Shown here: one piece after another, positions 17,219 through 26,550 of the stretch
Numbering within the stretch: position 1 is the first letter of the stretch
How the letters are laid out: every line of letters starts with the position of its first letter
NCBI GenBank assembly: GCA_964552015.1
Contig: CAZKFR010000005.1
Span: 27,316-91,315 of the forward strand
From: Rhodocaloribacter sp964552015
Lineage (GTDB): Bacteria > Bacteroidota > Rhodothermia > Rhodothermales > ISCAR-4553
Reading direction: 5' to 3'
DNA length: 64,000 bases
The notes under the pieces: model-generated
Told to the model about the DNA's origin: nothing
Seen by the model: the letters and a program-made list of their open reading frames with translations, nothing else
Database searches by the model: none
Program-made: the position numbers and the translations under genes

Positions 17219-18436
17219 ATGACCGATCGTCTTTCTCTGCCCGACGACCTGCTCGACCGGCTCTACGCCATGGCCCGGTTGCTGGCAGCCAGCGACGAGG
17301 CCGCGGCGGACCTCGTGGCGGCCACGCTGCGTCAGGCCGCGGCGGCTCCGGCCCCGCCGTCGGGCAGGCCGGCGGAGCGGGTGTGGCTCTTTCACCTCCT
17401 CCTCCAGCAGCACCGGGCCGGGCTGCCCCCCGGGGTGGAAGCACCGGATCGGCCCGCAGAGGCGCCGTTCCCCCTCCGTGCCCACCTGGCCCACCGCTAC
17501 ATCGACCGGATGGTGCCGGTCGTCTTCGCGAACCTGCCCGGGACCGACCGGCTCCTCCTGGCCCTCTGCGACCTGGAGCATTTCTCCTGCATGGAAGCCG
17601 CCGTGATGCTGAACCTGGATGCCGAGACGGCCTGTGCCCGGCGAGAGACGGCCCACGGGAAGGTCGTGCAGGCGCTCCGCGAAGCCGCCACGCCCCCGGA
17701 GCGCCGCCTGCTCGACGCCCTGCCCGGCGACCCGCAGGAATGGCTGCCGGACGCCCTCGCCCGCACGCTCACGCCCCTGCTCCTGCCGGCCTCGCCCGCC
17801 CTGCGTCAGCGGCTCAAGCCCCTCGCCGAGGCTTCGGCCCCGCCCCCGCCGCGCCCGGCACCGCCTCGGGGCTCCGTACGGCGCCGGCACCCGCTGCGCT
17901 CCGCCCTCGTCGGCCTGACGCTGATCCTCGCCGCCGGCCTGACCGGCTACGGCCTCTCGGCGCTCATCCCGGCGCCGGCGCCCCCGGAGACGGACCTGAT
18001 CCAGCTCACCGCCCGGAACGCCGACCAGATCGAACCCGCCTTCCACACCCCCAGCCCCGAACAGGCCGAACGCTATCTCCGTGACCGGCTCGGATGGCGC
18101 CTGACCATCCCTACCATCGACGAGGCTCTGCTCCTCGGGGTCGGCCAGCGCGCCCTGGCGTCGGGTGTCGAGGTGCCCGTGCTCCTCTATGAAGACATCC
18201 GCACGGCGGAGCACATCCCCGTCTACGCCTTCAGCTACGCCTTCCTCGACCGGCACCGCGAGCGCCTCACGCTGGCCCGGGACATCCTCCGGCAGATCGA
18301 GCGCGAGCACCACTTTGACCTCCACGACCTAGGCGACCGGCAGGTGCTCGTCTGGCGCTACCGCGACGACATCTTCGTCGCCGTCACGCCCCGCGACGCC
18401 GCCGGCCTCCGCGACCGCATCCACTACCCCTCCTGA
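17219..18436 (+). CDS. Sigma-factor-like protein fused to a membrane anchor and extracytoplasmic domain
   Basis: 405 residues, start at the ATG of MTDRLSLPDD. The N-terminal ~165 residues resemble a degenerate ECF sigma: a helical region 2-like part, then NLPGTDRLLLALCDLEHFSCMEAAVMLNLDAETACARRETAHGKVVQAL, which reads like region 4 with its EAAxxLxL-x-x-x-T-x-x-xR helix-turn-helix. A Pro-rich linker follows, then a single membrane segment (RSALVGLTLILAAGLTGYGLSALI, about 227-250) and a C-terminal domain of about 150 residues (YLRDRLGWRLTIP, EVPVLLYEDIR, VLVWRYRDDIFVAVTP) like the outer part of Bacteroidota anti-sigma factors. It could be a membrane-tethered sigma or a sigma/anti-sigma hybrid. 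It overlaps the convergent histidine kinase by 13 bases. Confidence 0.6.
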   Translation: MTDRLSLPDDLLDRLYAMARLLAASDEAAADLVAATLRQAAAAPAPPSGRPAERVWLFHLLLQQHRAGLPPGVEAPDRPAEAPFPLRAHLAHRYIDRMVPVVFANLPGTDRLLLALCDLEHFSCMEAAVMLNLDAETACARRETAHGKVVQALREAATPPERRLLDALPGDPQEWLPDALARTLTPLLLPASPALRQRLKPLAEASAPPPPRPAPPRGSVRRRHPLRSALVGLTLILAAGLTGYGLSALIPAPAPPETDLIQLTARNADQIEPAFHTPSPEQAERYLRDRLGWRLTIPTIDEALLLGVGQRALASGVEVPVLLYEDIRTAEHIPVYAFSYAFLDRHRERLTLARDILRQIEREHHFDLHDLGDRQVLVWRYRDDIFVAVTPRDAAGLRDRIHYPS

Positions 18437-19815
18437 ACCACCCGCGCCGCCGGCAGGTCGATCCGGAACGTCGTGCCCTGCCCCGGACGGGACTGCACCA
18501 GCGTGAGCGTACCCCCGTGGTAATCCTCCACGATGCGCTTGGCCAGGCTCAGCCCGAGTCCCCAGCCGCGCTTCTTGGTGCTATAACCGGGCCGGAAGAC
18601 GTTTTTCCACTGGCGCCGGTCGATCCCCTTGCCGGTATCCCGCACCTCGATGAACACCCGGCCGTTCTCGCTCCACCCGACGATCTCGATGCGCCCCGTG
18701 TCCGTCTCGATGGCATCGAGCGCGTTCTTGAGCAGGTTCTCGACGACCCACTCGAACAACTCCGGATTCAGCGGGGCCGTGAGGTCGTCCGGCATCTCGA
18801 CCGTGAGTTCGACGTGCTTGCCCCGTTGCGGGATGCGCCGGCGGATATAGTCGGCCGTGCGGCGAACGACAGGTGCCACCCCCATCGGCTCGAGCTTCGG
18901 CAGCGAGCCGATGTCGGAGAAACGGCTGGTGACGCGCCGGAGTCGCTCTACGTCGCGCTCGATCTCGTCGACCGCCGCGCGCGCCTGTTCCGGCGGCAGA
19001 TCGGGCAGGCGGAGCACCTCGACCCAGCCCATCAGGCTCGAGATGGGCGTGCCGAGCTGGTGGGCCGCCTCCTTGGCCATGCCCACCCACAGGCTGCTCT
19101 GCTCGCTCCGGCGCACATACGAGAAACCCAGATACCCCACAAGAATGAACAGCCCGACGAACAGCAACTGGATGTACGGAAAGATGCGCAGTTGCTTGAT
19201 CAGGTTCGACTCGTCGAAGTAGAGCAACTGTTCGAGACGCTGCTCGCCGTAGTCGATCTGGATGGGGATGGGGTCGAAGGCCTCGGCCATGCGCCGGAGG
19301 TGGTCCTGCAGGCGCGCCTCCAGGCGGAGGGAATCTTCGGCGGTGCGGACCGTCAGGGTGTCGGGGACATCCGGCAGGTTACGCCAGTTGACCGGCCGTC
19401 CCGTCTGCGCATCGACGACGATGGCGGGGATATCGAACGTGTTGGGCACCAGGATGGCGTCCGTGATGAAGCTCAGTTCGCTCGTCTCGGGCATGCCCTG
19501 CGCCCAGAGTACGGCCCGGCGGAAGCGCTCGAGGTCGTCCGGGCTCACGTCCACGGGGCGCGCCCCGTCTTCTTCCCACCGGCGCAGCAGCACCTCGAGC
19601 GCGCGCAGCTCAGGCAGGTACGGGTTGACCGACCTCGGCTGGGCCGCTTTCGAAAGCTGTTCGTACGCCTTGCCCCAGAGCTGCATGATCGACTGCTCGC
19701 GCTCGCTCAACTTCCGAACCAGATGGTTCGTGTAGGCCAGCGAAGCCACGGCAATCAGCATGGCGAAGGCGATCAGCCCGAGCTTGAGGTTGACCGAGAG
19801 ACGATAAGCACGCAT
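18424..19815 (-). CDS. Membrane-bound sensor histidine kinase
   Basis: 463 residues. Two membrane segments (about 10-29 and 212-233) bracket a periplasmic sensor region of about 180 residues containing a charged helix and FDIPAIVVDAQTGRPVNW. The cytoplasmic part has the H box AKEAAHQLGTPISS with His252, then NLLKNALDAIE (N box), VRDTGKGID (G1), FRPGYSTKKRGWGLGLSLAKRIVEDYHGG (F/G2). This layout is common in Bacteroidota kinases. No response regulator is adjacent on the same strand; the only regulator nearby belongs to the other kinase, so the partner is unknown. Its 3' end overlaps the convergent sigma-like gene. Confidence 0.9.
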   Translation of the reverse strand: MRAYRLSVNLKLGLIAFAMLIAVASLAYTNHLVRKLSEREQSIMQLWGKAYEQLSKAAQPRSVNPYLPELRALEVLLRRWEEDGARPVDVSPDDLERFRRAVLWAQGMPETSELSFITDAILVPNTFDIPAIVVDAQTGRPVNWRNLPDVPDTLTVRTAEDSLRLEARLQDHLRRMAEAFDPIPIQIDYGEQRLEQLLYFDESNLIKQLRIFPYIQLLFVGLFILVGYLGFSYVRRSEQSSLWVGMAKEAAHQLGTPISSLMGWVEVLRLPDLPPEQARAAVDEIERDVERLRRVTSRFSDIGSLPKLEPMGVAPVVRRTADYIRRRIPQRGKHVELTVEMPDDLTAPLNPELFEWVVENLLKNALDAIETDTGRIEIVGWSENGRVFIEVRDTGKGIDRRQWKNVFRPGYSTKKRGWGLGLSLAKRIVEDYHGGTLTLVQSRPGQGTTFRIDLPAARVVQEG

Positions 19816-19926
19816 GGCGACGGATCAGGCAGCGAAAAGAAACGGGGACGCCCACCGGAGCGCGCGGCCGTACGGCCCGCCGGCACGACGCCTCCCCCTG
19901 GACCACCGCCCCCGGTTCGGCTCCGT

Positions 19927-21228
19927 TCAGCCCCGGGGCCGGAGGAGCGGCTCCGTCCCGTGGATCGTCTGTTCCCGCTTCGGGCCGGTCGAGATCATGC
20001 TCAGCGGCACCCCGGCGTAGTCGGCGATGAACTGGAGGTAACGGCGGGCCGCCTCGGGCAGATCCTCCACACGCACGAGGCCGGTGATGTCCTCCTTCCA
20101 CCCCGGCAGCGACTCGTAGACCGGCTCGACCCGGCCGAGCGTCTGCACTTCCGCCGGGAAGCGGGTCGTCTCCTTGCCATCGTAACGATAACGGACGCAC
20201 ACCTTGATCTCATCGAGGCCGGTGAGCACGTCGAGCTTCGTGATGGCGTAGTCCGTACAGCCGTTGACCATCGACGTGTAGCGGAGGGCGACCAGGTCGA
20301 GCCACCCGCAGCGGCGGGGGCGCCCCGTGGTGGCGCCGAACTCGTGCCCGACCTGCCGCAGTCGCTCGCCCGTCGCGTCGTGCAGTTCCGTCGGGAAGGG
20401 GCCGTTGCCCACGCGCGTGCAGTAGGCCTTCACGATACCGATGCTGCGGCGGACAGCCGTTGGCGGTACGCCGAGGCCCGTGCAGCACCCTCCCGCCGTC
20501 GGATGGCTGGACGTGACGAACGGGTACGTCCCGAAGTCCACATCGAGCAGGGCCCCCTGCGCCCCCTCGGCCAGAACGTGCTTGCCCTCCTTCAGCGCGT
20601 TGCACAGGTACTGCGTCGTATCGGTAACGTACGGATCGATCAGCTTGTCGAACTCGACGTACTCCTCGATGATGGCCTCCACGTCCAGTTCCTCGGCCCC
20701 GTAGACGCTCCGCAGGATGGCGTTCTTCTCCTCGATGGCCGTGCGCAGTTTCTGGCGCAGCACGTCCCGGTCGAGCAGGTCGACGACGCGGATGCCGGTA
20801 CGGGCATACTTGTCGACGTACGCGGGGCCGATGCCGCGGCCGGTCGTGCCGATGGCGCCGGCGTCGCGGGCCTGTTCGCGGGCCGCCTCGATCCGCTTGT
20901 GATACGGCATGATGAGGTGGGCGTTGTGCGAGATGAACAACCGCCCCTCCACCTCGTAGCCGAGGTCCCGGATCGTACGGATCTCTTCGAGCACGGCCGC
21001 CGGATCGAGCACGACCCCGTTGCCGATCACGCACGTGACGCCCTCGTGGAAGATGCCGCTGGGCACCAGGTGAAGCACGAACGTCTTATCGCCCCAGCAG
21101 ATGGTATGCCCGGCGTTCGCCCCGCCCTGATAGCGGGCCACGATGTCGACCTGATCGCTCAGCAGGTCCACGATCTTCCCTTTACCTTCGTCGCCCCACT
21201 GGCTTCCGATGACGATGGAGACTGGCAT
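19927..21228 (-). CDS. purA: Adenylosuccinate synthetase
   Basis: 433 residues, full length for the family. The GSQWGDEGKGKIVDLL GTP/IMP-binding loop opens the protein, followed by GGANAGHTI, GTTGRGIGPAYVDK, LAEGAQGALLDVDFGTYPFVTSSHPTAGG and GRPRRCGWLDLVALRY. It makes adenylosuccinate from IMP, Asp and GTP in AMP synthesis, in the cytoplasm. It is the last gene of a minus-strand group with the STAS protein, secF and secD, but a hairpin and a repeat patch in the 195-base gap upstream suggest its own transcription. Confidence 0.96.
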   Translation of the reverse strand: MPVSIVIGSQWGDEGKGKIVDLLSDQVDIVARYQGGANAGHTICWGDKTFVLHLVPSGIFHEGVTCVIGNGVVLDPAAVLEEIRTIRDLGYEVEGRLFISHNAHLIMPYHKRIEAAREQARDAGAIGTTGRGIGPAYVDKYARTGIRVVDLLDRDVLRQKLRTAIEEKNAILRSVYGAEELDVEAIIEEYVEFDKLIDPYVTDTTQYLCNALKEGKHVLAEGAQGALLDVDFGTYPFVTSSHPTAGGCCTGLGVPPTAVRRSIGIVKAYCTRVGNGPFPTELHDATGERLRQVGHEFGATTGRPRRCGWLDLVALRYTSMVNGCTDYAITKLDVLTGLDEIKVCVRYRYDGKETTRFPAEVQTLGRVEPVYESLPGWKEDITGLVRVEDLPEAARRYLQFIADYAGVPLSMISTGPKREQTIHGTEPLLRPRG

Positions 21229-21273
21229 GATACGCTGAAAGGATGTTGCATTCGAAAAAGCGCCGAACGTTCA

Positions 21274-21297
21274 ACGTGCCACGTGCCACGTGCCACG
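21274..21297. repeat. ACGTGCC heptamer repeat upstream of purA
   Basis: Three exact copies of ACGTGCC and a partial fourth, preceded by AACGTTCA. Each junction forms CACGTG-like or ACGTG elements. A related ACGTTGC-rich element lies at about 38650, suggesting a family of intergenic repeats. Confidence 0.6.
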
Positions 21298-21311
21298 CAT
21301 GCACACAAGAG

Positions 21312-21339
21312 AAGGCGACGAGGCCTGCCTCGCCGCCTT
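21312..21339 (-). terminator. Hairpin between the STAS gene and purA
   Basis: AAGGCG-a-CGAGGC and GCCTCG-c-CGCCTT pair as 12 bp with one mismatch around a two-base loop. On the minus strand it follows the STAS stop; the bases after it (CTCTTGTG) are only mildly T-rich, so termination is plausible rather than certain. Confidence 0.45.
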
Positions 21340-21423
21340 CGCCTATAACGACCGGCAACGTAGTACGGCACGCCCGGCAGAAACCCGCTGGCCTTCACCG
21401 GTACGCCGCGATGCCGGGAAAGA

Positions 21424-21768
21424 TCACTCCTCTTCGAAGCTCTTCACGGCTTCTTCCACCGAGTCGTAGTGCTTGAAGACCGTGATCAGCTTGGTGATGA
21501 CCAGGAGCGACTGGATGCGGTCGGCCACGTTGGCCAGGCGCAGGTCCCCGCCGGCGTTCCGCATCGTGGTCAACCCGCTGATGAGCATGCCCAGCCCGCT
21601 CGAGTTCATGAACTTCACCTTCGAGAGGTCCACGACGACGTTCGTCTTGCCCTCTTCCTTGAGCTTGTGCAACGTCTCGTGGAGCTTGGCACCGTCCGGG
21701 CCGCCCATGACGTTCCCTTTGAGGGTAATCACGACGGCGTTGTATCGTTCGTCAACGCTAAAGTTCAT
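21424..21768 (-). CDS. STAS-domain anti-anti-sigma factor-like protein
   Basis: 114 residues started at MNFSVDERYN, which has GGAGG four bases upstream; the open frame extends 36 residues further without domain content. The STAS fold is seen in AVVITLKGNVMGG, NVVVDLSKVKFMNSSGLGMLISGL and GDLRLANVADRIQSLLVITKLITVFKHYDSVEEAVKSF. The Ser in NSSGLG is the usual phosphorylation site of SpoIIAA/RsbV-type antagonists, which free a partner from an anti-sigma or switch kinase. No serine kinase is adjacent in the window. It follows secF by about 110 bases. Confidence 0.88.
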   Translation of the reverse strand: MNFSVDERYNAVVITLKGNVMGGPDGAKLHETLHKLKEEGKTNVVVDLSKVKFMNSSGLGMLISGLTTMRNAGGDLRLANVADRIQSLLVITKLITVFKHYDSVEEAVKSFEEE

Positions 21769-21880
21769 CTGACCTCCGGAGGCTAGCTGGTTGTCTGGGG
21801 GAGCGGGTAGGCGGCTACCGGTCAAATCCGACGGGGATTTCCGGACCGCCCGCCCCTCCTCGAAAAAGCATGGCACCCGA

Positions 21881-22792
21881 TCAGGTCCGACGCGCGTTCG
21901 CCCGCTGCCGCAACTCGACCACGATCGGCGAGGCGACGAAGATCGAGGAGTACGTCCCGATCAGGATCCCGATGATGAGGGCGAACGCGAACCCGCGCAG
22001 CACCTCGCCCCCGAATATAAAGAGCGTGATCACCACGAGCAAGGTCGTGCCCGAGGTGATGAGCGTACGGCTGAGCGTGTTGTTGATCGACCGGTTGACC
22101 ATGCTCTCATAGGCCTCCGTCTTGAACAGGTTGGCGTACTCGCGGATGCGGTCGAAGATGACCACGGTGTCGTTGAGCGAGTAGCCCACGATGGTCAGGA
22201 AGGCGGCGATGATGGCCTGGTCGATCTGGAGCGAGAACGGCAGGAAGCCGTGCAGGAGCGCAAAGGCTCCGAGCGTGATGGTCACGTCGTGGAAGAGCGC
22301 CACCACGGCCCCGACGCCGAAGCGCCACTCGAACCGGATCAGGATGTAGAGAAAGATGATCAGAAGCGAGCCGATCACCGAATAGATGGCGCCCCGCTTG
22401 AGGTCCTCAGCGAAGCGCGGCCCGACGATGTCCGTCTTGACCACACGCGGGTTGGCCTGCGGGTAAGCCCCGCCGATGGCCTCGACGATCTGCTGCTGCC
22501 GCTGGTTGATGTCCCCCTCGGCCAGCATGCGCACGAGCAGGGCGTTCTCCCCGAAGCTCTTCACCTCGGGGTCGACGCCCAGGGCGTCGTTCAGCAGGCT
22601 GCGCACCTCGGTCGTCGGCAGGGGCTCGTCGCTCTCGACGACGAACTCCATGCCCCCGCGGAAGTCGATGCCCAGTTCGAGCCCGTGAAAGATCAGCGAG
22701 AAGAGGCTGAGCAAAAGCAGAATACCGGAGAAGAGATACGCCTTCTTCCGGTTCTGGATGAAGTCATAGTTGGCGTTTTCGAAGATACGCAT
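21881..22792 (-). CDS. secF: Protein translocase subunit SecF
   Basis: 303 residues with six predicted membrane segments and a periplasmic loop after the first. GIDFRGGMEFVVE is the hallmark D/GG segment. Later blocks RGAIYSVIGSLLIIFLYILIRFEW, VALFHDVTITLGAF, TIVGYSLNDTVVIFDRIREY and LRGFAFALIIGILIGTYSSIFVASPIVV are conserved in SecF. With SecD it uses the proton gradient to help complete protein export across the inner membrane. Downstream of secD on the same strand with a 94-base gap. Confidence 0.96.
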   Translation of the reverse strand: MRIFENANYDFIQNRKKAYLFSGILLLLSLFSLIFHGLELGIDFRGGMEFVVESDEPLPTTEVRSLLNDALGVDPEVKSFGENALLVRMLAEGDINQRQQQIVEAIGGAYPQANPRVVKTDIVGPRFAEDLKRGAIYSVIGSLLIIFLYILIRFEWRFGVGAVVALFHDVTITLGAFALLHGFLPFSLQIDQAIIAAFLTIVGYSLNDTVVIFDRIREYANLFKTEAYESMVNRSINNTLSRTLITSGTTLLVVITLFIFGGEVLRGFAFALIIGILIGTYSSIFVASPIVVELRQRANARRT

Positions 22793-22886
22793 GGCGTTGT
22801 TCGATGCTTGTGGCCGTCGTGCGGCGCGTGAAACGAATCCGGATGACCCGGCCGCACGGGCAGGGTCGCGTCGAGCGTCGCGTGGC

Positions 22887-24749
22887 TCAGCCGTAGCTGA
22901 TGGCCATACGGCGCTCGATCACCAGATAATCGATGATGATGCGGGTGACGACGATGGCCGTGAACATGGACGAGAGGATACCCGCCATGAGCGTCACGGC
23001 AAAGCCCTGAATCGGCCCGACGCCGAACGAGTAGAGAATCACGCCCACGAAGAAGGTCGTGATGTTGGCGTCGAAGATGGCGCTGAGGGCTTTCGAGTAC
23101 CCGCCCTCGATGGCGGCCTTGAGCGTCTTGCCGGTCGCCTGTTCTTCCCGGATGCGCTCAAAGATGAGCACGTTGGCGTCGACGGCCATACCGATCGTCA
23201 GCACGATACCGGCGATGCCGGGCAGCGTCAGCGTGGCCCCGAAGGCAGCCAGGATGCCCAGGATGAAGATGACGTTCAACAGCAGCGCCACGTCGGCCAC
23301 CACGCCGCCGGTGCGGTAATAGAACATCATAAACAGCGCCACGAGCAGCAGCCCGACGACGACCGAATTGAAGCCGGCGCGGATGGACGCCTGCCCCAGG
23401 CTCGGCCCAACGGTGCGCTCCTCGACGATGTCCACCGGCGCGGGCAACGCCCCGGACTTGAGCACCGTCACGATGTCCTGGGCCTCCTCCCGCGAAGCCA
23501 GCCCGGTGATGCTCGTCCGCCCGCTCGGGATGCGTTCGTTGATGACCGGATACGAGTACACGACCCCGTCGAGCACGATGGCCACGTTCCGCCCGACGTT
23601 GGCGCCCGTGAGACGGGACCACGTCCGGGCGCCCTCCGAATTCATCGCCATCGTGACCTCGGGCTGGTTGGTAAACTGATCGAAGTCCACCCGCGCATCG
23701 GTAATCACGCTCCCGTCGAGTTCGACTTCCTCCCGCACACCGAGCAGGTAGTACACTTCCTGACCATCGGGCGTCGTACCGACCGGCGAGGCGGTGTACA
23801 TCAGCTTGACGTTCGGTGGAAGCATCTCCTGTACGGCCGGATCGCGCAGGAGCGCGTTCACCTTCGAGGTGTCCTGTTCGAGGACACTACCAAAGACAAC
23901 GCCCTGCCCGATGGGCTGCATCACATCAAGCAGGCGGTTACCGGTGCCCTCCTCCTCGTCGATGAGGGAGGACGGATCGAACGTCGTGTCGGCCGCGGCC
24001 ACGGCGCTCGTATCGACCAGGCTCGAGTCGAGCCCCGTCTCATAGTATTCGATGATCCGCTGCAGGGCCCGCTGCAACTCGGCCGGCTCGGCCATCAGGT
24101 GGAACTCCAGGCGAGCCGTGCCTTTGAGCAGGTTCCGCACGCGCTCGGGATCGTCCACACCGGGCATCTCGACGACAATGCGCCGCGTACCCTGTTTGTG
24201 AATGGCCGGCTCGGTCACCCCGTAGCGGTCGACGCGGTCCCGGATGATCGAGATGGCACGCTCGACGGCCTGCTCGGCCTGCTCCCGCAGGTAGGCGGCC
24301 ACCTCTTCGTTGGAGGATCGCCGTGTGATGCCGGCCTCCTCGTTACGGAAGTAGCGCGAGAGCCGAGCCTCGGGATCCCGTCGCTCGAACTCCTCGACGA
24401 ACGCGTCGATGATGGAGACCTCGCCCGAGGTAGCCCGCTGACGGGCCGCCGCCAGCACCTCCTCGAACGTCTCGTCCGTGTCCGTGGCCAGCGCCCGGAT
24501 CAGTTCGTCGACACGCACCTCGAGCGTGACGTGCATACCGCCGAGCAGGTCCAGGCCCAGCTTGAGGGCCCGCTCCTGCGTCTCGCGGATCTCCTGGAAA
24601 TGCTCCTGTACGTACTGCTCGCGCTCCGCCTCGGTCATCGAAGCGAGCTTCCGGTTGATGTACAGGCTCTTGGCCGAGGGGTAGAGGTAGTACCCACACA
24701 GGACCAGGAAAAATACGGTAAAGAATATCTTGACGCCGTTACCTTGCAT
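22887..24749 (-). CDS. secD: Protein translocase subunit SecD
   Basis: 620 residues, longer than Gram-positive SecD and in the range for Bacteroidota. An N-terminal membrane helix is followed by LGLDLLGGMHVTLEV, the large P1 periplasmic region (IIRDRVDRYGVTEPAIHKQG, RIVVEMPGVDDPERVRNLLKGTARLEFH), ALPAPVDIVEERTVGPSLGQASI, and five C-terminal membrane helices with GIAGIVLTIGMAVDANVLIFERIREE. It pairs with SecF in the SecDF accessory complex of the Sec translocon. An Asp/Ser/Thr-rich insertion near residues 240-270 (VDTSAVAAADTTFDP) is not usual in short SecDs. YajC is not in the window. Confidence 0.96.
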   Translation of the reverse strand: MQGNGVKIFFTVFFLVLCGYYLYPSAKSLYINRKLASMTEAEREQYVQEHFQEIRETQERALKLGLDLLGGMHVTLEVRVDELIRALATDTDETFEEVLAAARQRATSGEVSIIDAFVEEFERRDPEARLSRYFRNEEAGITRRSSNEEVAAYLREQAEQAVERAISIIRDRVDRYGVTEPAIHKQGTRRIVVEMPGVDDPERVRNLLKGTARLEFHLMAEPAELQRALQRIIEYYETGLDSSLVDTSAVAAADTTFDPSSLIDEEEGTGNRLLDVMQPIGQGVVFGSVLEQDTSKVNALLRDPAVQEMLPPNVKLMYTASPVGTTPDGQEVYYLLGVREEVELDGSVITDARVDFDQFTNQPEVTMAMNSEGARTWSRLTGANVGRNVAIVLDGVVYSYPVINERIPSGRTSITGLASREEAQDIVTVLKSGALPAPVDIVEERTVGPSLGQASIRAGFNSVVVGLLLVALFMMFYYRTGGVVADVALLLNVIFILGILAAFGATLTLPGIAGIVLTIGMAVDANVLIFERIREEQATGKTLKAAIEGGYSKALSAIFDANITTFFVGVILYSFGVGPIQGFAVTLMAGILSSMFTAIVVTRIIIDYLVIERRMAISYG

Positions 24750-24881
24750 GGCTCTGGAAAAGGGTGTGATTCAGAAATAGGACGTGGGCGAACCGGGAAG
24801 GCCCGCGACGTCGGCAACGCCCGTTCGAGGGTTCGGTCGGGCCGTGGCCGCACCGGGAGAAATGCAAACCGGGCGATGCCG

Positions 24882-25436
24882 CTAGGGACCACGAGGCTGC
24901 TCGGACGTACGGAGCTGGACCAGGCTCGTCCGGACGGCCCCCTCGTGCACGAAGCCGATGAGGTGGAGGGGCGCTCCCGCCGCGTCGTCCGCCCGCACCC
25001 AGCCGTGGCCCTCCGCCATCCGGTCGGGCGTCTTTGCCACAGGGGCCGCCGCCGCGGACGGCACGGCCCGGGGCAGCACCGCCTCACCGACCAGGCGCAG
25101 ATAGCGCCGCTGGAGGTACTGCACGAGGGCCTCCCCCCCCAGCGCTTCGCTGGTGAATACGCCGGCAAGCGACGTCCCGCCGGCGGCCTCATACGCCTGA
25201 ACGAACGCGCTCAAAAAGGCGTGTAGCGAGCGCGGGGCCTGCGCTTCCGCCTCGGCCAGCGCCTTCTCGAAGGCGTCGTCGGGCGTCGTGCGCACCTGGC
25301 TGCGGAGCCAGTCCGCAAAGGGCATGGTGACCGGGGCCGCCGCCTGCATCGCCGGGGCCAGCAGGCCCGGCAACAGGCTCAGCCCGAGGCTGAGCACCAC
25401 CAGCCGGCACCCCCATGTCGTCCGAAGCCTCTGCAT
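24882..25436 (-). CDS. Hypothetical exported protein
   Basis: 184 residues, not recognised. A signal peptide is clear (RLVVLSLGLSLLPGLLAPAMQAAAP). The mature part is helical in appearance, Ala-rich, with ADWLRSQVRTTPDDAFEKALAEAEAQAPRSL and a short beta-like C-terminus (GHGWVRADDAAGAPLHLIGFVHEGAVRTSLVQLRT). No Cys and no repeats. It is upstream of secD on the same strand with a 132-base gap, and divergent from the glycosyltransferase pair. Codon use and length support a real gene. Confidence 0.6.
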   Translation of the reverse strand: MQRLRTTWGCRLVVLSLGLSLLPGLLAPAMQAAAPVTMPFADWLRSQVRTTPDDAFEKALAEAEAQAPRSLHAFLSAFVQAYEAAGGTSLAGVFTSEALGGEALVQYLQRRYLRLVGEAVLPRAVPSAAAAPVAKTPDRMAEGHGWVRADDAAGAPLHLIGFVHEGAVRTSLVQLRTSEQPRGP

Positions 25437-25572
25437 GTCGGGCCACGCGTCGTAAACGGAATAGCTGAGCCATGTAAGTTATGACCCCGCCGCGCTTCGA
25501 TCAATGTACCCCCGTGAAGGTTCCTCTCATTATATTCCGGCAGCCTTCACGTACCCGGCCCCGCCCGCCCGC

Positions 25573-26550
25573 ATGACCGAGCGTCCCGTCAACCTGTCCG
25601 TCGTCATCCCCGTCTACGACGAAGGGGCGGGCGTACTCGACGTGCTCGGCGCGATCACGCCCCTGCTGCTGAGCCAGGGCCTCTCCCACGAGATCATCTT
25701 CGTCGATGACGGTTCCGGGGATGACACGTGGACGTACATCGAGCAGGCCTGCCAGAGCCGCAAGAACGTGCGCGGGCTGCGCCTGACCCGCAACTTCGGC
25801 AAGGACGCCGCCGTCTGGGCGGGGCTGGAGGCGGCCCGGGGGGAGGCCGTGCTCGTCATGGACGGCGACCGCCAGCACCCGCCGGCCCTGATCCCCCGCA
25901 TGGTCCGGCTCTGGCACGAGACGGGCGTCGACGTGGTCGAGGCGATCAAGGTGGACCGGGGCACGGAATCGGCCATGCATCGTGCCGGGGCCCGCCTGTT
26001 CTACGGGCTCATGAACCACCTGGCCGGCTTCCGCCTCGAACGCTCGTCGGATTTCAAGCTGCTGAGCCGGCGTGCCGTCGAGGCGTTGCTCCGGTTGGAG
26101 GAACGCAACCTGTTCTTCCGGGGCCTCGTGGCCTGGATGGGCTTCTCCTGCATGCAGGTGCCGTTCGAGGTGCCCGAGCGCACCCGGGGCCGTTCGAAAT
26201 GGAGCCTGCGCCGGCTCGTGGCCTTCTCGGTGCGGTCCATCACGGCGTTCTCGACGCTACCGCTACACCTGATCACAGGGGCGGGCGTGCTGTTTCTGGT
26301 CTTCGCGCTGATCCTGGGCGCCAAGGTGCTCTACCAGTGGTGGACCGGCGAAGCCGTGGAAGGCTTCACGACGGTGATCCTGCTCCAGGAGATCATCGGC
26401 AGCCTGCTGATGCTCAGCCTCGGCATCATCGGTCTGTACCTGGCGCGGATCTACGAGGAAGTGAAGCGTCGGCCCCGGTCCGTGATCCGGGAGGTGCTTC
26501 CCCGGCCGGCCGTCCCGGAAACCGTTCCCTCCGAGGAGGCCCGTCCATGA
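25573..26550 (+). CDS. GT2 polyprenyl-phosphate glycosyltransferase (GtrB/DPM-like)
   Basis: 325 residues. The N-terminal GT-A domain has LSVVIPVYDEGAGVLDVLGAI, EIIFVDDGSGDDTW, RNFGKDAAVWAGLEAARGEAVLVMDGDRQHPPALIP (the D-x-D-like site) and SDFKLLSRRAVEALL. Two C-terminal membrane helices (about 235-257 and 270-293) anchor it. This is the layout of enzymes that load a sugar onto undecaprenyl phosphate at the inner membrane. The start MTERPVNL is chosen over an upstream in-frame Met 69 bases earlier because the fold begins directly after it. Its stop overlaps the start of the next gene by four bases (ATGA), implying a donor/acceptor pair. Confidence 0.87.
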   Translation: MTERPVNLSVVIPVYDEGAGVLDVLGAITPLLLSQGLSHEIIFVDDGSGDDTWTYIEQACQSRKNVRGLRLTRNFGKDAAVWAGLEAARGEAVLVMDGDRQHPPALIPRMVRLWHETGVDVVEAIKVDRGTESAMHRAGARLFYGLMNHLAGFRLERSSDFKLLSRRAVEALLRLEERNLFFRGLVAWMGFSCMQVPFEVPERTRGRSKWSLRRLVAFSVRSITAFSTLPLHLITGAGVLFLVFALILGAKVLYQWWTGEAVEGFTTVILLQEIIGSLLMLSLGIIGLYLARIYEEVKRRPRSVIREVLPRPAVPETVPSEEARP

